Positions 7,607 through 14,364 of a stretch of DNA of 20,759 nucleotides are shown here, in pieces. The DNA lies in contig JAICKZ010000009.1 of assembly GCA_025927665.1 (NCBI GenBank), forward strand, positions 1 to 20,759, written 5' to 3'. This DNA comes from Steroidobacteraceae bacterium. GTDB taxonomy: Bacteria > Pseudomonadota > Gammaproteobacteria > Steroidobacterales > Steroidobacteraceae. A program made the position numbers and the translations under genes. Below the pieces are notes generated by a model. The model was not told the DNA's origin and made no database searches. It worked only from the letters and a program-made list of their open reading frames with translations. The number at the start of each line of letters is the position of its first letter. Position 1 is the stretch's first letter.

Positions 7607-8374
7607 GTGACCCAAACCGACAAACCCAACTGGATTGACGCCTGGCTTGAAACCCAACAGAGTTGGTTGGAGAAATGGCAAGCCACTGCGATTGAACAAC
7701 GTGTCGATGCCATGCGAGTAGGAATGGAAATTTTACGACAACATTGCAGTCCTGCATCCATGTCAGTCGAAGCGATGAGTGTGGTGCAGAGTTTTCAATC
7801 TCTATTGCAATCGTGCATGGCGCAAGTCAATACCGGTGACGATCAATCATTGTTAACGGCATCGAATAGATGGCAGCAAGTGTTTGGCACATTTCCACTC
7901 GGTCAGATGCGCGAACAACAACTGATGTGGCAGGAATATCTTAATGCTTACAACGATTATCAATTGCGGCTGAGTGCTTTGCTGCAGTCGTTTGCACAAG
8001 TGTTTGTACGGTCGTTGCAAATGGTACCGGATGACGTTGCAAAGCGTGCAGCAGTTGGAAAACCAATAACTGACGTAAATGAGTTATATGCAGTGTGGAT
8101 TGAATGTGGTGAACGAGCATTTGCCAACATCGCAAAACAAGCATCTTTTGTAAAAACACAATCGGATAGCACCAATGCCCATAGTCGTTTGAAAATTGCT
8201 GAACACGTGCTGCTAGAGCATTGGCTTAAATCGAATGACCTACCGACGCGATCTGAATTGAACTCCGTACATCTAAAGATGCGTAGTATGAGTGCGCGCA
8301 TCGCAAAACTTGAACACCAACTGGTTAAACAAAACACAGTAATGAAGGCCAAGCGCAGCAAAAAGAAAGTTTAG
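7607..8374 (+). CDS. phaE: Class III PHA synthase subunit PhaE
   Basis: Accessory subunit that pairs with PhaC to form the class III poly(3-hydroxyalkanoate) synthase at the granule surface. The 255-residue protein begins MTQTDKPNWIDAWLETQQ, matching the family's W-x-D-A-W-L opening, and ends with the conserved LPTRSELNSVHLKM segment and a short coiled-coil region before a Lys-rich tail. It is short: well-known PhaE proteins run to about 350 residues, so the middle is reduced. GTG at 7607 is the likely start; there is no clear Shine-Dalgarno. It is followed two bases later by phaC, a clear two-gene operon. Identification rests on the end motifs and the phaC neighbour, since PhaE is weakly conserved. 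Confidence 0.88.
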   Translation: MTQTDKPNWIDAWLETQQSWLEKWQATAIEQRVDAMRVGMEILRQHCSPASMSVEAMSVVQSFQSLLQSCMAQVNTGDDQSLLTASNRWQQVFGTFPLGQMREQQLMWQEYLNAYNDYQLRLSALLQSFAQVFVRSLQMVPDDVAKRAAVGKPITDVNELYAVWIECGERAFANIAKQASFVKTQSDSTNAHSRLKIAEHVLLEHWLKSNDLPTRSELNSVHLKMRSMSARIAKLEHQLVKQNTVMKAKRSKKKV

Positions 8375-8376
8375 TC

Positions 8377-9462
8377 ATGTCTGAATTCAAACTTGATCCA
8401 GAACAAATTCGCGAAGTTGCTGATATGCAGCAACTCAATAGTGCGTTGCTAAAACAAATTGGTGAGATCAAAGACGTAGAAATCGGCACTGCGCCTAAGG
8501 ATGTAGTGTATGAAGAAGATAAATTGAAGTTGTATCGTTATCGCTCTAGTGAGAAGAATATCTCCGTTCATCCTGAGCCTTTTCAGAATAACAATCCAGC
8601 AGTGCTCATTTGCTATGCATTGGTGAATCGTCCGACCATGCTTGATTTGCAACCAGATCGTTCCATGATTCGCGGCCTGCTTGATCAAGGCATGGATGTG
8701 TTTTTAATTGATTGGGGTTATCCCGATGGCGCGGATCGCTTTTTGGACTTGGATGACTACATCAATCGCTACATGTTCAACTGTGTTAAAAAAGTACGCG
8801 AAGTACGCAATGAATCACAAGTCAATCTGCTTGGCGTTTGCCAGGGTGGCACATTAAGTCTGTGTTTCACGGCATTGTATCCGCAGCTGGTAAAAAATCT
8901 CATCACCATGGTAGCACCGGTAGATTTTCAAACTCCAGATGATCTGTTGTCCTGCTGGTTAAAAGATCTCGATGTTGCTTCACTCGTAACAGCATCTGGG
9001 AACGTGTCAGGTGAATTTCTGAATGCCGCTTTTGTGACGATGATGCCGTTTCGCTTGTTGTCACAGAAATATATGTCGTTGCTGGATATTGCGCACGATA
9101 AATCCAAACTTGAAAATTTTATGCGTATGGAAAAATGGATCTTTGATAGCCCAGAGCAACCAGGTGCCTTATTTAAACAATTTGTCAGTTGCATGTATCA
9201 ACAAAATCAACTGGTCAAAGGTTCTTTAATTATTGCTGATAAAGCCGTCAAGTTGGGCAACATCAAGCAACCTGTTTTCAACCTCTATGCAACAGAGGAT
9301 CACTTAGTGCCACCGGCATCATCGAAATGTCTGCAAAAATATATCAGCTCAAAAGACTATCGCGAGCTTGCATTTAACGGCGGTCATATTGGAATTTATG
9401 TTAGCAATAAGGCAAAGCAAGTGCCGATTGAAATTGCACAATGGTTGAAAGAAAGAGCTTGA
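8377..9462 (+). CDS. phaC: Class III PHA synthase catalytic subunit PhaC
   Basis: Polymerises (R)-3-hydroxyacyl-CoA into polyester storage granules. 361 residues, the usual size for class III PhaC (about 355). Alpha/beta-hydrolase fold with the lipase-like box GVCQGG, whose nucleophile is Cys155 rather than Ser, then Asp308 in YATEDHLVPP and His337 in GGHIG. The Cys-Asp and Asp-His spacings (153 and 29) equal those recalled for the Allochromatium vinosum enzyme (C149, D302, H331). The ATG is two bases after the phaE stop, with an A/G-rich ribosome site inside the end of phaE. No phaA, phaB or phasin gene is in the window, so monomer supply must be encoded elsewhere. Confidence 0.97.
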   Translation: MSEFKLDPEQIREVADMQQLNSALLKQIGEIKDVEIGTAPKDVVYEEDKLKLYRYRSSEKNISVHPEPFQNNNPAVLICYALVNRPTMLDLQPDRSMIRGLLDQGMDVFLIDWGYPDGADRFLDLDDYINRYMFNCVKKVREVRNESQVNLLGVCQGGTLSLCFTALYPQLVKNLITMVAPVDFQTPDDLLSCWLKDLDVASLVTASGNVSGEFLNAAFVTMMPFRLLSQKYMSLLDIAHDKSKLENFMRMEKWIFDSPEQPGALFKQFVSCMYQQNQLVKGSLIIADKAVKLGNIKQPVFNLYATEDHLVPPASSKCLQKYISSKDYRELAFNGGHIGIYVSNKAKQVPIEIAQWLKERA

Positions 9463-9546
9463 CCTTAATGCCGTAAAAATGTCATTGAATCGATTATCAA
9501 AGATCTGAAAGTCGATGAATGCTTCACAATCTTCTAAAACAACTTT

Positions 9547-10614
9547 TTACTGATGAAACGCCGGACTCAACTCGTGGACTGCCTTAATCATTGCACCGGC
9601 ATGTTCTGGATTTATCGTCGGATGAATGCCATGGCCAAGATTAAACACATGACCATTTCCATAGCCATAACTTGCGAGGACTTTTGCAACTTGCTCTCGA
9701 ATCTTCTCTGGCGACGCATATAGAACACAAGGATCGAGATTACCTTGCAACGCCTTGCTGTCACTCACCATACGACGTGCCTCTGACAAATCAGTTGTCC
9801 AATCCACACCAATCGCATCACAATTAACTTTTGCGATCTCAGCAATTAATGGACCTGCACCTTTAGTGAAAACAATGCGCGGCACAATACGGCCATCGGC
9901 TTCGCGTTGTAATCCATCAACTATGCGTGACATGTAGTGCAGTGAAAACTCGCGATAATTTGCAGGTGAGAGTACGTTGCCCCAGGTATCAAAAATCATG
10001 ATCGCTTGCGCGCCTGCTGCAATTTGCGAGTTGAGATAGTTGATTGTGATGTCAGTCAGTGTGCTCAGCAATGTATGCAATGATTTTGGATCGTCGTACA
10101 TCATGCCTTTGATGCGCGCGAAGTCGCGGCTGCTGCCACCTTCCACGCAATAGGTCCCTACTGTCCACGGGCTACCGGCAAAGCCAATGAGCGGTACGCG
10201 ACCATTCAATTCCTTGCGAATGAGTGAAACCGCATCCATGACATAGCGCAATTCTTGATTGGGGTCAGGCTTTGCTAAACTCACCACATCTGTTGCACAA
10301 CGAATGGGTCGTTCAATGAGCGGACCTTCGCCTGTTTCAAACTTAAGCCCCAATCCCATTGCATGGGGAATGGTCAAAATGTCAGAAAACAAAATCGCTG
10401 CATCGAGTGGATAACGTTCAAGTGGTTGCAGTGTGACTTCGCATGCCAGGTCAGGAGTTTGGCACAGTGTTAAAAAGTCACCGGCTTTCGCACGCGTGGC
10501 ACGATATTCCGGTAGATAACGTCCGGCCTGACGCATCATCCATACAGGAGTGTAGGGAGTTGGTTGACGCAGCAGCGCACGTAAAAACACATCATTTTTT
10601 AATGAGTCATTCAT
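9547..10614 (-). CDS. hemE: Uroporphyrinogen decarboxylase (HemE)
   Basis: Removes four carboxyl groups from uroporphyrinogen III to give coproporphyrinogen III in heme (and, where present, chlorophyll) synthesis; cytoplasmic, cofactor-free. 355 residues, identical in size to typical bacterial HemE. The N-terminal signature PVWMMRQAGRYLPEY binds substrate carboxylates; AAILFSDILTIPHAMG holds the catalytic Asp region, and GFAGSPWTVGTYCVEGG is the second family signature. The start ATG overlaps the pyrF stop in an ATGA, indicating translational coupling. It is the last gene of the minus-strand block and converges with phaC over 84 bases with no strong terminator. Confidence 0.98.
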   Translation of the reverse strand: MNDSLKNDVFLRALLRQPTPYTPVWMMRQAGRYLPEYRATRAKAGDFLTLCQTPDLACEVTLQPLERYPLDAAILFSDILTIPHAMGLGLKFETGEGPLIERPIRCATDVVSLAKPDPNQELRYVMDAVSLIRKELNGRVPLIGFAGSPWTVGTYCVEGGSSRDFARIKGMMYDDPKSLHTLLSTLTDITINYLNSQIAAGAQAIMIFDTWGNVLSPANYREFSLHYMSRIVDGLQREADGRIVPRIVFTKGAGPLIAEIAKVNCDAIGVDWTTDLSEARRMVSDSKALQGNLDPCVLYASPEKIREQVAKVLASYGYGNGHVFNLGHGIHPTINPEHAGAMIKAVHELSPAFHQ

Positions 10615-11333
10615 GCGTTAAATACTTGTGCAATTGTCGCTTGGATGGCTTCAGCAGCCGCGCACGGATCAGCCGCATCGCGAATTGGACGGCCAACCAC
10701 AATATAGTTTGCGCCGTTTTTGAAAGCTTGATCAACACTGACAACACGCTTCTGATCATCGCTTGGACGATTTTCAACTGGGCGAATGCCAGGTATAACG
10801 ATGAGCAACTTATTGTCGATGTACTGACGCAATGCGATGGCTTCAAGGCCGGATGAAACCACGCCGTCGCAACCCGCTTCTAGCGCACGACGCGCGCGTG
10901 ATAACACCAGTTTTTCCACGTCACATTCAAATCCAAGATCATCCAGATCGCCGCGATCAAGGCTGGTCAGTACCGTAACCGCCAACACTTTTACATCTTG
11001 TTTTGCGGCGGCTGCAGCTTCCATGATGGATTGATTACCATGAACGGTGGTGAAAGTTACACCACGATTGTTTAAGCGCTTGATCGCAGAAGCGACTGTA
11101 GCGGGCACATCAAAAAATTTGAGATCACAGAATATTTTCTTGTTTTGTTTGGCGAGCCAGTCGATCAATTCAAAGTAACCGCCGGCCATGAATAATTCCA
11201 AGCCAATCTTGTAAAATTCAACTGAATCACCCAGCTTGATAACCAAATCACGTGCTTGAGTAGTGTCGGCAACGTCTAAGGCAAAAATGAGACGGTCACG
11301 ATTCGATATCGATTGTGTTACTGACGAGTTCAT
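10611..11333 (-). CDS. pyrF: Orotidine 5'-phosphate decarboxylase (PyrF)
   Basis: Final step of UMP synthesis, OMP to UMP plus CO2. 240 residues from the ATG at 11333. The TIM-barrel begins RDRLIFALDV, has the catalytic D70-x-K72-x-x-D75 motif in CDLKFFDVPA, and ends with PGIRP and VVGRPIRDAADP, the phosphate-gripping region. An upstream in-frame ATG at 11351 would add six residues; neither start has a good ribosome site. The downstream junction with hemE overlaps by four bases. Upstream, about 97 bases separate it from dgt, the widest gap in the block, so a promoter may lie there, though none stands out. Confidence 0.97.
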   Translation of the reverse strand: MNSSVTQSISNRDRLIFALDVADTTQARDLVIKLGDSVEFYKIGLELFMAGGYFELIDWLAKQNKKIFCDLKFFDVPATVASAIKRLNNRGVTFTTVHGNQSIMEAAAAAKQDVKVLAVTVLTSLDRGDLDDLGFECDVEKLVLSRARRALEAGCDGVVSSGLEAIALRQYIDNKLLIVIPGIRPVENRPSDDQKRVVSVDQAFKNGANYIVVGRPIRDAADPCAAAEAIQATIAQVFNA

Positions 11334-11430
11334 AGAGGAATGGCACCGCATAATTTATTTTCGCATAGTAACCGACGTGAACTATAGAACCTATCTCAAA
11401 TTGCAATGAACACAACAAACGAAGCAAGCT

Positions 11431-12594
11431 CTAGCTGCGTTTGGCCGGATCAAATACCCGTTCATGTTCCAGCACCGCATAACGATCGGTCATGCCTGCG
11501 ATATAGTCGGCCACAATACGGGCTCGTCCGGCTGAACCGGTTTCTGCATATAACTTGGCTGCGCTATGCTGATATTCAGGTGGCATTAATTCTGGCGTTT
11601 GCATAAAAGACTCAAATAACGCGGTGACTACGTGCTGCGCTTTAGTGGTCATGCGCAATACGCGGTAATGTTTGTAGACGTGATCGCGCAGAAATTGCTT
11701 GAGGGCCAAATGTTGTTCGAACATGTCAACGCTCATACCAATCAAGGCACGACCATGTGTTCGTACTGCATCGATGTCTTTGGGTGCTGCTGCACTTATT
11801 GCGTCGCCGCTTGTGCTAATAACATCAGTGACAACATGATCGATCATGTGTCGTACCACTTCACTAATCAGTCGTTTGCCAGTTAGATTTGAATATTCGT
11901 TTATTACGAATTGATATTGTTGAGAAACAGCCGCGCATTGCAAAGCGACTTCCAGCGTAATCAATCCTGCGCGTATGCCATCGTCCAGATCATGATTATT
12001 ATAGGCAATGGCGTCGGCAAGATCGGCTACTTGCGCCTCCAGAGAAGGTTGATGCCGCGCGATGAATCGTTCGCCTAACTCACCCAATTGTTTGGCATTG
12101 TTCAATGAACAATGTTTAAGAATACCTTCACGAGTTTCGAAGGTGAGGTTGAGTCCATTAAAACTTGCGTAGCGTTCCTCAAGTTCATCAACAATACGCA
12201 GTGATTGCAAGTTGTGTTCGAAACCACCGTATTCACGCATGCATCCATTCAATGCGTCTTGACCCGCATGACCGAAGGGCGTGTGACCCAAGTCGTGCGC
12301 CAAACAAATCGCTTCCGCCAAAGGTTCATTAAGATTGAGCGCGCAAGCAATGGTGCGTGCGATCTGTGCAACTTCTAATGAATGAGTAAGACGCGTACGA
12401 TACAAATCACCTTCCTGATTTACAAACACTTGAGTTTTATAAACAAGTCGTCGGAAGGCAGTTGAATGAATAATACGATCCCGATCGCGTTGATACTCAC
12501 TGCGATGTTTCGGCACCGGTTCAATGACGCGCCGACCATGACTCGTGACGTCATGTGCAGCATATGCAGCGAGGGTTGTACGTGGCGTACTCAT
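11431..12594 (-). CDS. dgt: dGTPase-like HD-domain triphosphohydrolase
   Basis: HD-superfamily enzyme of the dGTPase (SAMHD1-related) group, expected to cleave dNTPs to nucleoside and triphosphate and so trim dNTP pools. 387 residues, typical of the shorter Dgt-like subfamily rather than E. coli Dgt (505). The N-terminal region HRSEYQRDRDRIIHSTAFRR is the family hallmark. Metal ligands are visible as His71 in RLTHSLEVAQ, His100-Asp101 in LAHDLGHTPFGHAG, and a later Asp in LADAIAYNNHDLDDG. The ATG overlaps the aroB stop in an ATGA. Substrate range cannot be read from sequence; short members are often annotated only as dGTPase-like. Confidence 0.94.
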   Translation of the reverse strand: MSTPRTTLAAYAAHDVTSHGRRVIEPVPKHRSEYQRDRDRIIHSTAFRRLVYKTQVFVNQEGDLYRTRLTHSLEVAQIARTIACALNLNEPLAEAICLAHDLGHTPFGHAGQDALNGCMREYGGFEHNLQSLRIVDELEERYASFNGLNLTFETREGILKHCSLNNAKQLGELGERFIARHQPSLEAQVADLADAIAYNNHDLDDGIRAGLITLEVALQCAAVSQQYQFVINEYSNLTGKRLISEVVRHMIDHVVTDVISTSGDAISAAAPKDIDAVRTHGRALIGMSVDMFEQHLALKQFLRDHVYKHYRVLRMTTKAQHVVTALFESFMQTPELMPPEYQHSAAKLYAETGSAGRARIVADYIAGMTDRYAVLEHERVFDPAKRS

Positions 12595-13696
12595 CTTGGT
12601 GTTTCAAAACCTTTAAGCAAAGTCGCTTGTAGTACCTCAGCTGGATAATCTGAGGTCATTACGGCTTCACCAATTTTTTTCAACAACACCAAACGCAATT
12701 GCCCGCTCAAAACTTTTTTGTCCATGCTCATCAATTCCAACGCTTTGTCCGCACCGATGTAAGGTGCCCGAATGGGTAGCCCGCTGGATTCAATTAGTTT
12801 TATAGCGCGTTGATAATCAGAATTGGATAGCCAACCTAGACGTTGCGACATATCAGCCGCCATTACCATGCCTGCAGCGACCGCTTCACCGTGTAACCAT
12901 TCGCCATAGCCGAGCGCGTTTTCAATCGCGTGACCGAATGTATGGCCGAGATTCAGGATTGCGCGAATACCTTGTTCTCGTTCATCAATACTGACCACTT
13001 CAGCCTTGATTTCGCAACTGCGCTTAATCGCATAAGTAAGTGTCAAACTATCGCGAGCAAGAATTTTTTGTGCGTTGACTTCGAGCCATTCAAAAAAGCT
13101 GCATCGTAAATCAGCCCGTACTTGATGATCTCTGCAAGTCCAGCACGAAGCTCGCGCACTGGGAGTGTATTGAGCACCGATATGTCAGCGATCACTGCAC
13201 GAGGCTGGTGAAATGCGCCGATGAGATTTTTTCCACCCGGATGATTGACTGCAGTTTTTCCACCGACAGAAGAGTCAACTTGTGCGAGCAATGTCGTCGG
13301 AATTTGAATGTAATCAATACCACGTTGATAGCATGCCGCTGCAAATCCAGCCATATCACCTACGACACCACCTCCTAATGCAATAACTGCAGCATCACGG
13401 TTCATACGTGCGTTGACCAATGCATCCAAAATTGTCGATAAAGTTTGTAGTGATTTGGTGTGTTCACCATCGGACAAAATAACTTCTATAACTCGTTTAT
13501 CGGGTAATGATTGCTTTAGACCGGATAGGTACAGCGACGCGATAGTCGTATTGGTGACTATCAATAAATCACGTGCTCGAACGTGAGCTGCAAGCAATGA
13601 AGCATCTTTCAGTAAGTTGTCACCAATCAGAATGGGATAGCCGTGATCTACATGATTGTCAACAAGCTGAATGGAAACAGTAATAGGTGAAGTCAT
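12591..13696 (-). pseudogene. aroB: 3-dehydroquinate synthase (AroB), split by a one-base frameshift
   Basis: Second shikimate-pathway enzyme, DAHP to 3-dehydroquinate, NAD- and zinc-dependent. Start ATG 13696, eight bases past the aroK stop. The first frame carries DGEHTKSLQTL, the NAD-binding GGGVVGDMAGFAAACYQRG, PTTLLAQVDSSVGGKTAVNH and the zinc-ligand Glu in GLAEIIKYG. It then goes out of frame at a run of six T on the coding strand (13092-13097), giving a false tail that ends at 13043. Restoring one T gives FFEWLEVNAQKILARDSLTLTYAIKR and continues into the second frame, with zinc-ligand His in NLGHTFGHAIE and LHGEAVA. The corrected length is about 368 residues, normal for AroB (E. coli 362). 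Neither fragment holds the whole metal site. No other decay is visible, so a homopolymer sequencing error or slippage is as likely as a real lesion. Confidence 0.94.
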
Positions 13697-13704
13697 GACC
13701 AATA

Positions 13705-14283
13705 TTAGTGGACTGAATGCTCATCAGTTTTGAGCAATTCAAGTTTACTATGGGTTGTCATTCCCAACCCATGAATAATATCGACGACCACTGCATGGAC
13801 ACGCCGATGATCGGTACTCACCGTTAGGGTGGCGATTGACTCGTACAATGGAGCTCTGATGGTTAATAAATCCCGAAGCCGCTGTTCCGGATTAGTTGTA
13901 TGTAACAACGGGCGATGGCGAGTTTGCTTAGTGCGTTCCAACTGTTGTTCAACCGATGTTTGCAAGTAGACAACCTGGCCGCGATTTTTTAGATGCTCTC
14001 GATTAGTATGCGACAAAATTGCACCACCGCCAGTCGCGAGAATAATTCCATTTAGCAACGTCAAATTGCCAATTACCTCAACTTCGCGCTCGCGAAATTT
14101 GTCCTCGCCCTCTTTTTCGAAAATGAAGGAAATATCGACACCCGTAATTCTTTCGATTTCAGCATCGCTGTCATACAACTGCATTTCCAATATGCGCGAC
14201 AAATGCTTGCCTACGGCCGTTTTTCCCGAGCCCATTGGGCCAATAAGGAAGATGTTTGAAACGGATGCAGGTTTATGATTCAT
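13705..14283 (-). CDS. aroK: Shikimate kinase (AroK)
   Basis: Phosphorylates shikimate with ATP. 192 residues; the core matches E. coli AroK (173), with a C-terminal extension of roughly 20 residues ending in a polar tail. Walker A is GPMGSGKT at 15-22; shikimate-binding elements are the Asp in YDSDAEIE, the Arg in FREREVEV and the GGGAI loop, and the lid Arg region is TRHRPLL. The ATG at 14283 is the only plausible start ahead of Walker A. It has no Shine-Dalgarno: the preceding bases are the T-run of a terminator-like hairpin. Next gene downstream is aroB, eight bases away, the common aroK-aroB pairing. Confidence 0.96.
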   Translation of the reverse strand: MNHKPASVSNIFLIGPMGSGKTAVGKHLSRILEMQLYDSDAEIERITGVDISFIFEKEGEDKFREREVEVIGNLTLLNGIILATGGGAILSHTNREHLKNRGQVVYLQTSVEQQLERTKQTRHRPLLHTTNPEQRLRDLLTIRAPLYESIATLTVSTDHRRVHAVVVDIIHGLGMTTHSKLELLKTDEHSVH

Positions 14284-14308
14284 AAAAACGGCCGCTTGAA
14301 GCGGCCGT
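14284..14308 (-). terminator. Intrinsic terminator after pilQ, directly abutting the aroK start codon
   Basis: ACGGCCGCT (14288-14296) and AGCGGCCGT (14300-14308) form a perfect, GC-rich 9-bp stem with a 3-base loop. Read on the minus strand, the stem runs straight into TTTTT and then the aroK ATG at 14283. It sits about 57 bases after the pilQ stop and has the full form of a rho-independent terminator for the pil operon. Confidence 0.85.
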
Positions 14309-14316
14309 CATTGTCA

Positions 14317-14335
14317 CAGTCTATAGCTATAACTG
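14317..14335. repeat. Near-perfect palindrome in the pilQ-aroK spacer
   Basis: CAGT, a single extra C, the perfect 10-base palindrome TATAGCTATA, then ACTG. It lies between the pilQ stop and the terminator hairpin. A dyad of this sort could be an operator or a competing RNA stem; its role is unknown. Confidence 0.4.
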
Positions 14336-14364
14336 CAAGCTAGCAGCAGCCATGTTCCCGATGT

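Noticed and set aside
9463..9546. Possible bidirectional terminator between convergent phaC and hemE
   Set aside because: Only an interrupted stem (CATT-ATCGA with TCGAT-AATG) and a long loop; too weak to call.
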